Under the pieces are notes generated by a model. It was not told where the DNA came from, ran no database searches, and saw nothing but the letters and a program-made list of their open reading frames with translations. From Bifidobacterium leontopitheci (GTDB taxonomy: Bacteria; Actinomycetota; Actinomycetes; Actinomycetales; Bifidobacteriaceae), in contig NZ_WBVT01000019.1 in assembly GCF_009193355.1 (NCBI RefSeq), positions 1 to 54,920 on the forward strand: a stretch of DNA of 54,920 bases, given 5' to 3'. Shown here piece after piece: positions 25,145 to 34,533 of the stretch (position 1 is the stretch's first letter; the number at the start of each line of letters is the position of its first letter). The position numbers and the translations under genes are program-made.

Positions 25145-26551
25145 ATGACGGCATATTCAGCACCGCCAAGCATACCCGGATATGATGTAGTCCGGCGGTT
25201 GGGTACCGGCGCCACGGCGAGCGTGTACCAGTATCATCAACGTGTGCCCAGCCGCGACGTGGCCATCAAGGTGAGCGCCACCGCGCTCGACCCGCGTGCC
25301 GCCGCCCGCTTCCGCAACGAGGCGAACTACATGGCGCAGCTTTCGGCGCACCCGTACATCCTCTCCATCCACGACGCCGGCGTGACCAGCACCGGGCTCG
25401 GCTACATCGTCCTGGAATACGCCCCCGGCGGCTCATACAAGGAGCTGATCCGCGAGCATCCCCTGACCGCCGACCAGATGCTCGACCTCGGCATCAAACT
25501 GTGCAGCGCGCTGTTCACCGCGCACTGCAAGGGCATCCTGCATCGCGACATCAAGCCGGCGAACATCCTGATCACCCAGCAGGGGCTGCCGGTGCTGGCC
25601 GATTTCGGCATCTCCACGAACGTCTACCAGTCCGGCTCGCAGACCGGTTTTTCCGTGCCATGGGCCGCGCCGGAGGTGCTCAGCGGGCATGGCGGCGGCA
25701 CCGAAGCCGCGGACATCTACTCGCTGGCGGCGACGCTCTACGCCACGCTGGCAGGCCGGTCGCCGTACGAGAACGGCTATCAGGTGCGCACCCAGCAGGA
25801 TCTCGCTCAGGTGATCGTCAGCCGTCCGCTGCCGCCAATAGGGCGCCCGGACGTGCCCGCGGACGTGGAACGCGTGCTGCGCCGCGGCCTCGACAAGAAC
25901 CCCGACGCCCGCTACGGCACCGCGCTGGAGTTCGCCCGCGCCATGCAGATCGTGCAGCAGCAGTGTTACGGACACGCCACGCCGGTCACGGTGGAGGGCG
26001 TGCCCGAATTCCCGAACACGATGCGCCGGCGGCCGGATTCGATACCGCTTCCCCCGGCGGCCGGCACACGTGCCGTCGCCCGGACGGGTGCATGGAAGAA
26101 GCCGGTGGCGATAGCAAGCGGCGTCGTGACCGTGCTCGCCGCGCTCGGATTGGTGTTCGCGTTCGTGGTGATGCCGCATATGGATGATGCGGCGACCCGC
26201 AACCGGACCGCGGTCACGACACCGGGAACCGGCGGCGACGGCGACGACGGTTCGGACAGCGTCACCGGCGCGGACGTGGTTCCCTCCCCCGAGAACGTCA
26301 CGGGAACCTACAGCGGCGACTCGGTAACGTTCACGTGGACGAACCCGTCACCGAAGAAGGGCGACTCCTACGCCTGGTCGCCGGTGCAGCAGAACGGCGA
26401 CGCCGCTGGGACGAGCACCAACATCGTCAGCGAACGTTCGGTCACGCTGCGCAACGTGACCGACAAGCAGACGTGCATCGAGGTGAGCATCGTGCGCGCC
26501 GACAAGCAGATGTCCCAGAACCCGGCCGTCGCCTGCGCGGTGAGGCCCTGA
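25145..26551 (+). CDS. pkb2: Transmembrane Ser/Thr protein kinase (Pkb2-like)
   Basis: 468 residues from ATG at 25145, preceded by GAAGGGGG. Kinase domain in the first ~270 residues: glycine loop L-G-T-G-A-T-A-S-V-Y, Lys in V-A-I-K near 41, H-R-D-I-K-P-A-N near 134, D-F-G, and A-P-E. All catalytic residues are present. A membrane span lies near 318-342. The extracytoplasmic C-terminus (V-T-G-T-Y-S-G-D-S-V-T-F-T-W to C-A-V-R-P) is a single fibronectin/Ig-like beta domain with two Cys, likely a sensor. It heads the cluster and is followed at 30 bp by the giant Fn3 protein. Probable targets are its neighbours with T-V-L-S-D motifs (inference). In Bifidobacterium this gene is known as pkb2 in the PFNA cluster. 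Confidence 0.88.
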   Translation: MTAYSAPPSIPGYDVVRRLGTGATASVYQYHQRVPSRDVAIKVSATALDPRAAARFRNEANYMAQLSAHPYILSIHDAGVTSTGLGYIVLEYAPGGSYKELIREHPLTADQMLDLGIKLCSALFTAHCKGILHRDIKPANILITQQGLPVLADFGISTNVYQSGSQTGFSVPWAAPEVLSGHGGGTEAADIYSLAATLYATLAGRSPYENGYQVRTQQDLAQVIVSRPLPPIGRPDVPADVERVLRRGLDKNPDARYGTALEFARAMQIVQQQCYGHATPVTVEGVPEFPNTMRRRPDSIPLPPAAGTRAVARTGAWKKPVAIASGVVTVLAALGLVFAFVVMPHMDDAATRNRTAVTTPGTGGDGDDGSDSVTGADVVPSPENVTGTYSGDSVTFTWTNPSPKKGDSYAWSPVQQNGDAAGTSTNIVSERSVTLRNVTDKQTCIEVSIVRADKQMSQNPAVACAVRP

Positions 26552-26581
26552 CAGGGAAGAATAAGGGGTGTGAGATTGACG

Positions 26582-29500
26582 ATGAGCAGCAAGACGAACC
26601 AACGGCAGCGTGGGCGCGCGTTCCGCTCCTCGATGCGCCGTCTAATCCCGCAGGGGGCGCATCGTTGGGCGATGCCCGTCGTCACGCTGCTGATGCTGAT
26701 CGGCATCATCGCCGGAGCCATCTGGGTGAGCTCGGTGACCCGCAGCCACGTCCATCTTGACGACGGCACCGTGTGGGTCACCTCATTGAAGAACAGGAAG
26801 GCCGCGCGCTTCAACGTCCGTCTCAAGGAGGCGGACGCGGCGGTCGCCTCATCCGCGGCACGGTTCGATGTGGCCCAGCATGACAGCGACACCGTGCTCA
26901 CCGAAGGGCCGAAGGCCACCGGCATCTCCTCGTCCACGCTGGGCACCGCCGGCCGCACCGAGACGAAAGGGAATACGACGGCCGTGGCGAACGGCGGCTC
27001 CATCGCATTCCTGAACACAAAGACCGGCGACGTGTGGACGGGTCTGAGCGGCGAACTGGATTCCGTGTCGCCGGCGAGCGCCGACCCGACCATGCAGTTG
27101 GGTGCGGGCGGCAAGGTGGCGGTCACCGCCGATGGCACCGTATACGGGTACCGGCCCAAGGACGGCATGGTGTTCAGGGCGAGGGACCCGCGGGGCGGCG
27201 CTTCGCAGGCAGGCTCCGTCAGCGGGGGCGGCGCATTGGACGCCGACGATTTCACGGTGATCGGGGATGTGCCGGTCGTCACCTCCGGCGGCAGGCTGCA
27301 TTGGGATGGCGGCGATGCGGACACCGGCGCCGGCAGTCGTCTGACGCTGCAGTATCCGAGCACCGACGGCGAGCAGTCCGGCTGGGTGGCGGCGTCCGGC
27401 AGGAACGGGCTGTATCTGGTTCGTCTGGGCAAGGGGACCCAGAAGGTGAACACGCTGCCTTCAGGCGGCGCCGGGGAGGCGGCGAAACCCGTCTCGACCG
27501 GGGGGTGCGTCTCGGCGGCATGGGCGCAGTCGGCGAACAACTACGCCCGCGTGTGCGCGGCGGACGCGGCGAACGTGCGTTTCGACTCGTTGCAGGCGGT
27601 GAACGCGACCTCCGACCTGGTGTTCCGCACGAACCATCGCAAGGTACTGCTCAACGACGTGGCGAACGGTGACATCTGGAGCCCGGCCGACTCCACGAAG
27701 GTCATCAAGATCCAGTGGAACAAGATCCAGACGGAGCAAACCGAACAGCAGAAGCAGAACGACCAGTCGGCCAACAACCAGCGCAATTTCAGCAAGACCT
27801 GCTCCGCGCAGTCCGGTCAGATCAAGGCCGCGGACGACGAGATCGGAGCGAGGGCCGGCAGCCAGCAGATCCTCGATGTGCTGCGCAACGACGAGCAGAC
27901 CGACTGTTCGGTGCTGCGCATCACGAAGGTGGGCGCGCCATCGGGAGCGTCCGTGACGGTGGCGCCGGTGTACGACGGCCGGTATCTGCAGCTTGACGCC
28001 GGCGCGGCGTCCGCCGGGACGGTCACGTTCACCTATGACATCAGCGACGGACGCGGCCAGACGTCCTCGGCGAACGTGAAGGTGACGCTCAGCGGCACGT
28101 CCGCCGACCATGCGCCCAAGCAGGTCGACACACCGCCCGAATACGACGTCGAGCAGGGCGCCACGTATACGACGAACGCGCTCGGAAGCTTCCAGGATCC
28201 GGACGGCGACCCGATGACGCTGGTCTCCGCCGTCCCGCGCAACAGCGACCAGGTGGTGGTCTCCACGCGCGCCGACGGCCAGCTGGTGTTCAACACCGGT
28301 TCCGCCACGTCGGGCCGCGTGGGCGTGGAGGTCACCGTATCAGACGGCACCAACACGGGCACCGGGATCGTGTACTTCTCGATCCGCCCGGCGAACACGC
28401 TGCCGGCGACCATCGACGCGGTCGTCAAGCAGACCACGCCGAACACCGAGACGACGGTCGATCTCAAGCCGTACGTGCACGGCACGTCCGTCGAGCCTGC
28501 ACAGCTGACGGCCGTGGAGCCGCCGGCCAAGACGAGCGCGACGATGAACACCGCCGACACGTCCTTCACGTTCAAGGCGACCGCCACCGGCACCTATTAC
28601 GTGCCGTACACCATCACGCAGGGCTCCGTCGCGGCGACGGGACTGGCCCGATTGGAGGTGCAGCCGGTCTCCGGCGAGGCGGCGAAACCGGTGGCGGCCA
28701 ATGACGTGGCGCTGCTCGGCTCCGACAACACGGCGATCGTGGAGCCGCTCGCCAACGACGTGGACCCGATGGGCGGCGTGCTGTCCGTCACCTCGGTGAA
28801 CGCCGACCCCTCGCTCGGCATCAAGACCGGCCTGGTGAGCCACAAGCGCGTGTACATGACCGCCCGGCAGGTGCCCTCCAAGCCGGTGGAGATCACCTAT
28901 ACGGTCGCCAATGCTGCCGGATCGTCGACCGGTACGATCGTACTGCAGCCGCCGGCGCTCACGGCGGGCAATTCCGCACCGAAGGCAGCGAACGTGAATG
29001 CGACGGTCCGCACCGGCGGCATCGTGTCCGTGGACGTGCTCGACCATGTCTCCCATGCGGACGGCACGACGGTCACGCTGCAGAACACGCTGCAATACGA
29101 CAAGGCCACGTTCAAGGGCCTGGTGTTCGTCTCCGGCGACACCGTACGCTATCAGGCCTCGCATGAGACCGGCTCCTACCAGGTGACCTACACGGTCAAG
29201 GACAATCTCGGCAACGCGGCCTCCGGCACGATCACCATCGACGTGCACAGGCAGGACGCGGCCAACAAGGCTGCGCCCACCCCGCAGGACGTGACCGCCC
29301 AGGTGGCGGCCGGCCAAAAGGTCCGCATCCCCGTCACGCTCACCGGCATCGACGCGGACGGCGACGACGACCAGCTGCTGGGTCTGGGCAACAAGGCGCC
29401 GCAGCTCGGCCGCATCACCGAGGTCGGCGCCAACTACATGATCTACGAGGCGTATGAGGATTCGGCTGGCACCGACACGTTCTCGTACGCGGTGGAGGAT

Positions 29501-32500
29501 TGGACCGGACAGCGCGCGCAGGCGCAGGTGCGCGTCGGCGTATTCCGCGGCGCTTCGGACTCCGGCGTGTACGCGCGCGACGACGAAATCACTCTGCGCC
29601 CGCACACCGCCGCCACGGTTCCGGTGTCGCTCAACGACATCTCCGGCGACAACACGGACCTGACCGTCGACCGCAAGCTGGAATCCACCGGCATCGCCGG
29701 CGCGAAGGTGAGCGACAACATGATCGCGTTCACCACGCCCGACCAGGCGGGCACGTTCTACATCGTCTACACGGTCTCCGACAAGGCGGGGCTGAGCGAT
29801 ACCGCCACGCTGACGGTGAACGTGAACCCGCAGGCGCCGATCGAGCCTCCCACCGCCTACGACTACCGTGTGCCGTCCGCGGCGACCATCGACAAAAAGA
29901 CCGTCGAAGTGGATGTGGCGCAGTGGATCGCGAACCCGTCCGGCACGGCGAAGGAACTGCAGGTGGGCGTCGACCCCTCGGCCGCCGACCATGCGAAGGT
30001 GAAAGGCGGGGCGTCGTCGACCGTCATCTCCGTGGACCTGACCGACGAGGCGCGCGCCGTACCGTACACGGTGACGAACACCACCTACGACGTCACCTCC
30101 ACCGCGTTCATCCAGGTGCCCGCCTACGGCGTGTTCCCGCCCACGCTGCGTCCGAAGGCCCCCGCGCTGAAGGTCAACTCGCGCGAGACGATCACCATCA
30201 ACATCGCCGACTATGTTCGCGTGGGCGCCGGCAAGACCGCCTACGTGCAGTCCCCCGACTCCGTGAGCGCCACCAAGTCGGACGGCGGCGACCTGTATGT
30301 GAACGACCAGACGCTGAAGTTCACCGCAGCGAGGGATTACGGCGGCCCCGCCTCGATCACGTTCACCGCGGTGGACGGCAAGGGCGACGACAAGACGAAG
30401 ATCATCAACTCCGCGGTGCTCACCCTGCCGATCACGGTGATCGGCCGTGAGGTGCCGCCGCCCACGTTCTCCTCCTCCACCATCGACGTGGTGGCCGGAG
30501 AGGATGCGAAGACCATCGACCTGACGGCCCTCACCCACGCCCCGTCCGGCGCGTACGACGACGAGAAGCAGTACACGTATTCGGGCGGCGGCGAAGCCGG
30601 CGGCATCACCTCGCGCGTCACCACCGCAGGCAAGCTGACAGTGAGCGCCCCGAAGGACGCCGCCGTGGGCTCCATGGCCAGCATCCCCGTGGTCATCACC
30701 TATTCCGGCGGCACGGTCAAGGCCGGGCTTACCGCCCGCGTGGTGCAGTCGAACCGTCCTCTTGCGCGCATCGACGCGAAGACCGTGAAGATCAAGGCCG
30801 GCTCCACGCAGCGCGTGGACCTGTTCACCGACGCCTACAACCCGTTCCCCGACTCACCGCTGCGCGCGATCAACTGCCGGGCGGACGACTCGTCGAAGCT
30901 GACCGTCGACTGCGGCTCGAACGGCGTCATCGCCATCACGGCGGGCAACGACATCGGCGCCTCCTCGAACACCGTACTCGTGACCGTGCAGGACGGCACC
31001 GGGTCGAAGGAGCGGCAGGTGACCGCCACCATCACCGTCTCGGTGATGGACAAGCCGGACGCCCCGTTGCTCTCCCCCGTCGCCGGCAAGCCGGCGGACG
31101 GCGCGGTGAACCTCTCATGGACGGCCGGTGCGGCGAACGGCAGCCCGATCACCGAATACCAGGTGGACTGGAACGACGGCGGCAGCAAATCGTGCGGCGC
31201 GGCCACCACCTGCCAGATCACCGGGCTGACCAACGGCACGGAATACTCGTTCACGGTGAAGGCGAAGAACGAGGTGGGCTGGTCGAAGCCGTCCACAGCG
31301 GTCAAGGCCACGCCCGACAAGGTGCCGGCCCCGCCGAAGACGGTGAAGGCCGAAGCCGGGTACCATGCGGTGAAGGTCAGCTGGGACACGCCCGACTACG
31401 TAGGCTCCAAGCCGGAAGGATACACGGTGACGCTCGTCGGCACCAACGGCTCCAAGACGTCGCAGGATGTGACCGCCAACTCGTACGTGTTCCAGCTCGG
31501 CAACCCGGCGACCGGCGACAAGATCGGCTACAGCGCGACCGTGACGGCGAAGAACCGCGCGGGAACCGGCCAGCCGAGCGCCGCCAGTAACGCCGTCTCG
31601 CCGTGGGGAGACCCGGACGCGCCGAAGGTGACGCTGACGACCAGCGGCAGCACGCTCAAGGCCACCGTGCAGCTGAACGACCTGCGTGGAGCCGGTTGCA
31701 GCAGCGTGGACCTGTCGGGCGCGATGAGCAAGACGCTCTCCTGCGACAATCTCACGGCGGAGAGTTCGGTCAGCCGCGACCAGTGGTATGCGAGCCTCAC
31801 CGTGACGGCGACCGTGAACCCGGCCAAAAGCGACGCCAAGCCCGCATCGGCCAAGTCGAACGCGGTGACGCCGAACTATGCGGTGAAGCCGCCGAAGAAC
31901 CTGAAGGTGACGCGGGAGAAGAACCAGTGCATCGTCTCCGCGAACGGCGACGGCGAACACGATCAGATCACGTTCCACACGCCGAACGGCAATATGACCA
32001 TCAAGAGCGACGACGACGGCCCGGTCAGCAAATCGTATACGATCGCCCCGTGGACGGACTGCGGAATCGGATCTGCCACGCAATCGTTCAAAGGCAAGGA
32101 AAGCGACAGCATTCCATACGACGGCACCAAGCTCGTCTACAAGGTGCCAGCCAAGATCGAACAGCCGACGCTGACATGGAGCACGACCGACCGCAACCGC
32201 ATCGACGTGGAAGGCGGCAGCGTGGACACGTACGGGCAGGATGCACACGTATACGTCCGCTTCTCCACCACGAAGGACGCGCCGAGCAACGATAACGCGC
32301 AATGGTTCGTCGATTGGGAACAGGTCAAGAAACAGCATTACATCGACGTCTCGTCGTTCGACATCGAGACCGACACCCTGTACTGGTACATCTCCGTGCA
32401 GTCAGAGGAATTCGACCTCATCCCGGGAGACACCATCCTGCCGGTCAAGGGCACCCGCAAGCCGGCCGAGGATGCAGGGACCATCACCGAGCAGATCACG

Positions 32501-32749
32501 CCCGGCCACACCACGAAATCCCGGTTCGGCCGCATGAGTTCGATCAGCTCGATGCTCTCCGCGCAGGCGGCAGCATCCGTGACGACGCGCACGACACAGT
32601 CCGCTGCACCTCAGTACACTGCACAGTCCGTCGCAACACAGCACATTATGGCACGACTCACTATGGCACGCACCGCTACGGCACGACTCACAACGACACG
32701 ACTCACCCTGTCACATTCCGCCACATCACAGCAAGGAGTATCACGATGA
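26582..32749 (+). CDS. fn3: Giant Ig-like/fibronectin type III membrane protein (Fn3)
   Basis: 2055 residues from ATG at 26582; in-frame TTG at 26576 and GTG at 26570 are alternatives, since AAGGGG at 26563-26568 fits TTG spacing better. The Arg-rich N-terminus is cytoplasmic, followed by a span near residues 30-52, so the rest is outside the cell (type II topology). Residues ~100-350 have repeated small beta blades (G-G-S-I-A-F-L-N-T, D-G-T-V-Y-G-Y). Then come about ten tandem Ig/cadherin-like domains to ~1480, with motifs such as D-P-D-G-D-P-M and V-S-D-G. Two Fn3 domains follow (~1489-1676, W-T-A-G...Y-S-F-T-V-K-A-K-N) and a Cys-bearing C-terminal region. The last ~60 residues are A/S/T/R repeats (M-A-R-L-T). 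It has no LPxTG. Adhesion or surface sensing is likely. Its stop overlaps the moxR start (ATGA). Confidence 0.88.
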   Translation: MSSKTNQRQRGRAFRSSMRRLIPQGAHRWAMPVVTLLMLIGIIAGAIWVSSVTRSHVHLDDGTVWVTSLKNRKAARFNVRLKEADAAVASSAARFDVAQHDSDTVLTEGPKATGISSSTLGTAGRTETKGNTTAVANGGSIAFLNTKTGDVWTGLSGELDSVSPASADPTMQLGAGGKVAVTADGTVYGYRPKDGMVFRARDPRGGASQAGSVSGGGALDADDFTVIGDVPVVTSGGRLHWDGGDADTGAGSRLTLQYPSTDGEQSGWVAASGRNGLYLVRLGKGTQKVNTLPSGGAGEAAKPVSTGGCVSAAWAQSANNYARVCAADAANVRFDSLQAVNATSDLVFRTNHRKVLLNDVANGDIWSPADSTKVIKIQWNKIQTEQTEQQKQNDQSANNQRNFSKTCSAQSGQIKAADDEIGARAGSQQILDVLRNDEQTDCSVLRITKVGAPSGASVTVAPVYDGRYLQLDAGAASAGTVTFTYDISDGRGQTSSANVKVTLSGTSADHAPKQVDTPPEYDVEQGATYTTNALGSFQDPDGDPMTLVSAVPRNSDQVVVSTRADGQLVFNTGSATSGRVGVEVTVSDGTNTGTGIVYFSIRPANTLPATIDAVVKQTTPNTETTVDLKPYVHGTSVEPAQLTAVEPPAKTSATMNTADTSFTFKATATGTYYVPYTITQGSVAATGLARLEVQPVSGEAAKPVAANDVALLGSDNTAIVEPLANDVDPMGGVLSVTSVNADPSLGIKTGLVSHKRVYMTARQVPSKPVEITYTVANAAGSSTGTIVLQPPALTAGNSAPKAANVNATVRTGGIVSVDVLDHVSHADGTTVTLQNTLQYDKATFKGLVFVSGDTVRYQASHETGSYQVTYTVKDNLGNAASGTITIDVHRQDAANKAAPTPQDVTAQVAAGQKVRIPVTLTGIDADGDDDQLLGLGNKAPQLGRITEVGANYMIYEAYEDSAGTDTFSYAVEDWTGQRAQAQVRVGVFRGASDSGVYARDDEITLRPHTAATVPVSLNDISGDNTDLTVDRKLESTGIAGAKVSDNMIAFTTPDQAGTFYIVYTVSDKAGLSDTATLTVNVNPQAPIEPPTAYDYRVPSAATIDKKTVEVDVAQWIANPSGTAKELQVGVDPSAADHAKVKGGASSTVISVDLTDEARAVPYTVTNTTYDVTSTAFIQVPAYGVFPPTLRPKAPALKVNSRETITINIADYVRVGAGKTAYVQSPDSVSATKSDGGDLYVNDQTLKFTAARDYGGPASITFTAVDGKGDDKTKIINSAVLTLPITVIGREVPPPTFSSSTIDVVAGEDAKTIDLTALTHAPSGAYDDEKQYTYSGGGEAGGITSRVTTAGKLTVSAPKDAAVGSMASIPVVITYSGGTVKAGLTARVVQSNRPLARIDAKTVKIKAGSTQRVDLFTDAYNPFPDSPLRAINCRADDSSKLTVDCGSNGVIAITAGNDIGASSNTVLVTVQDGTGSKERQVTATITVSVMDKPDAPLLSPVAGKPADGAVNLSWTAGAANGSPITEYQVDWNDGGSKSCGAATTCQITGLTNGTEYSFTVKAKNEVGWSKPSTAVKATPDKVPAPPKTVKAEAGYHAVKVSWDTPDYVGSKPEGYTVTLVGTNGSKTSQDVTANSYVFQLGNPATGDKIGYSATVTAKNRAGTGQPSAASNAVSPWGDPDAPKVTLTTSGSTLKATVQLNDLRGAGCSSVDLSGAMSKTLSCDNLTAESSVSRDQWYASLTVTATVNPAKSDAKPASAKSNAVTPNYAVKPPKNLKVTREKNQCIVSANGDGEHDQITFHTPNGNMTIKSDDDGPVSKSYTIAPWTDCGIGSATQSFKGKESDSIPYDGTKLVYKVPAKIEQPTLTWSTTDRNRIDVEGGSVDTYGQDAHVYVRFSTTKDAPSNDNAQWFVDWEQVKKQHYIDVSSFDIETDTLYWYISVQSEEFDLIPGDTILPVKGTRKPAEDAGTITEQITPGHTTKSRFGRMSSISSMLSAQAAASVTTRTTQSAAPQYTAQSVATQHIMARLTMARTATARLTTTRLTLSHSATSQQGVSR

Positions 32750-34500
32750 CCGACGGCAACGAACTCAACGACGCGACGCAGCTGTCCGACAAGACGCAGC
32801 TGTCGGACAGCACGGTCTTGTCGGATAACACAGTACGGTCGGACAAGACCGTGCTGTCGGCCAAGACGACGGCCTCCAGCACTAAGGCGGCGCAGGGCAA
32901 GAACGCACAGCCCAAGTCGGTACAGCCCAAGTCGACACAGCAAGCTCCCGTCACGGTGGCGCTCCCCGCGAAGCCGGCCACATCCGGCAACGCCACGACA
33001 GCAGCCAAGCCGTCGGCAAGCACTACGTCGGCAGCCAAGCCGGACGCCGACGCGACCGTGATCTCCGACCGGACCGTCCTGTCGGATCAAGGCAAGGCAG
33101 CCCGGCAGCAGACCGCCGCGAAGAAACAGCCCGGCAAGCAGACCGCCAAACCAGCCCTGCCGAAGCAGCAGAAGCGCACCAGCAAGGCGGAACCGAAGGT
33201 CGACCTTCCCAAGAAGACCGGCGGCAAGCCGGCATCGGCAACGGCACAGACGTCAGCAGCCACACAGCCGTCAGCGTCCGCCGCACTGCCGAAAGTCGGT
33301 CTGCCCGGCAACAGCGCAGCCGGCCGCACGGCCAATCCCGGACTGCCGCAGCAGGCCGGCCGCAACACCGGCAACGCCAGCAGCGATGCCGGCACGCCTG
33401 CACAAGCTGCATACCCGCAAGCGGCACAGCAGCCTGCCGCCGCCACGCAGCAGCCCGGCCATCAGTCTGCCTCGGTCGCGGCGCCTGCCGTCACTCCCGT
33501 CACCGCCCCCGCATCGTTCGACCCGCAGTCGACCGCGCCGGCAAGCCCGTCCGACATCGCCTACTTCAAGCAGGCGTTCGACGCCCTGACGAAGAGCGTC
33601 TCCCATGTGCTGGTCGGCAAGGAGCAGCCGATCCGCCTGTGCCTCACCGCGCTCATGGTCGGCGGCCATATCCTGCTCGAAGACAACCCCGGCACCGGCA
33701 AGACGCAGCTGGCGCGAGGCATCGCGAACTCGATCAGCACGTCGTTCAAGCGCATCCAGTTCACCCCCGACCTGCTGCCCTCCGACGTGGTGGGTATCAC
33801 GTTCTACGACCAGAAGACCGGCGACTTCACGTTCCGTGAGGGCCCGGTGTTCGCCTCGATCGTGCTCGCCGACGAGATCAACCGTGCCTCGCCGAAGACC
33901 CAGTCCGCGCTGCTCGAGGTCATGGAGGAACAGAAGGTGACCGTCGACGGCGTCACGCACGCCGTGCCGCAGCCGTTCATCGTGATCGCCACGCAGAACC
34001 CGATCGAGCAACTCGGCACCTACAAGCTGCCCGAAGCGCAGATGGACCGATTCCTCATCAAGACGTCGGTCGGCTATCCGGGCCATCAGGCGAGCGTCGA
34101 CATCCTCAGGGAGGTCAACATCACCGACCGTGCGCAGACCGTCTCCCCCGTGCTGTCCGGGCCGGACGTGCTCACGCTGCGCGGCATCGGCGAGCGCGTG
34201 CACGTGGACGACACCATCCTCGAGTACATCGTGCGCGTCGTGGAGGCGACCCGCCACGACGAGAACATCGCCATCGGCTCCTCCATGCGAGGCGCGCTGG
34301 CGCTCACCCGGTGCGCCCGAATCTGGGCCGCGTCGGACGGCCGCGGCTACGTGGTGCCCGACGACGTGAAGGACCTCGCCGTGGCCGTGCTCTCGCACCG
34401 CATCAAACTGACCGCGGAGGCCACGTTCACGGGGCTGACGACCGACGCCGCCATCGAACGGGTGCTGGAGACCGTCCCGGTTCCCTCATTCGGTGCGTGA
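32746..34500 (+). CDS. MoxR-family AAA+ ATPase with Thr-rich N-terminal tail
   Basis: 584 residues from ATG at 32746, preceded by AAGGAG, overlapping the fn3 stop. The first ~260 residues are disordered and rich in A, K, P, Q, S and T. They open with five hexads, Thr at 11, 17, 23, 29 and 35 (T-[QV]-[LR]-S-D/A), and two more at 104 and 110. The AAA+ core has Walker A N-P-G-T-G-K-T near 315, Walker B L-A-D-E-I-N-R-A and sensor A-T-Q-N-P-I-E-Q. Typical MoxR proteins are ~330 residues, so the N-terminal extension is an addition. MoxR is a chaperone-like remodeller usually paired with a DUF58 protein, as here. The hexads are good candidates for phosphorylation by the kinases in this window and binding by FHA proteins. 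Confidence 0.9.
   Translation: MTDGNELNDATQLSDKTQLSDSTVLSDNTVRSDKTVLSAKTTASSTKAAQGKNAQPKSVQPKSTQQAPVTVALPAKPATSGNATTAAKPSASTTSAAKPDADATVISDRTVLSDQGKAARQQTAAKKQPGKQTAKPALPKQQKRTSKAEPKVDLPKKTGGKPASATAQTSAATQPSASAALPKVGLPGNSAAGRTANPGLPQQAGRNTGNASSDAGTPAQAAYPQAAQQPAAATQQPGHQSASVAAPAVTPVTAPASFDPQSTAPASPSDIAYFKQAFDALTKSVSHVLVGKEQPIRLCLTALMVGGHILLEDNPGTGKTQLARGIANSISTSFKRIQFTPDLLPSDVVGITFYDQKTGDFTFREGPVFASIVLADEINRASPKTQSALLEVMEEQKVTVDGVTHAVPQPFIVIATQNPIEQLGTYKLPEAQMDRFLIKTSVGYPGHQASVDILREVNITDRAQTVSPVLSGPDVLTLRGIGERVHVDDTILEYIVRVVEATRHDENIAIGSSMRGALALTRCARIWAASDGRGYVVPDDVKDLAVAVLSHRIKLTAEATFTGLTTDAAIERVLETVPVPSFGA
32776..32865. repeat. Five 18-bp hexad repeats with a 17-bp inverted repeat, moxR 5' end
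   Basis: Five 18-bp units encode T-Q-L-S-D-K, T-Q-L-S-D-S, T-V-L-S-D-N, T-V-R-S-D-K and T-V-L-S-A-K. Inside, bases 32806-32822 and 32842-32858 are a perfect 17-bp inverted repeat with a 19-base spacer. The mRNA would form a strong hairpin about 60 bases after the start codon. The opposite strand also reads D-S-T-V-L-S-D-R-T-V-L-S-D-K. Confidence 0.85.
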
Positions 34501-34533
34501 TCGGCTGGATTTCTGGGCAAAAAAGGGACTCAT

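Noticed and set aside
28340..30538. A 732-codon frame antisense to fn3
   Set aside because: Arg/Gly/Val-rich mirror frame, no ribosome site, no motifs.
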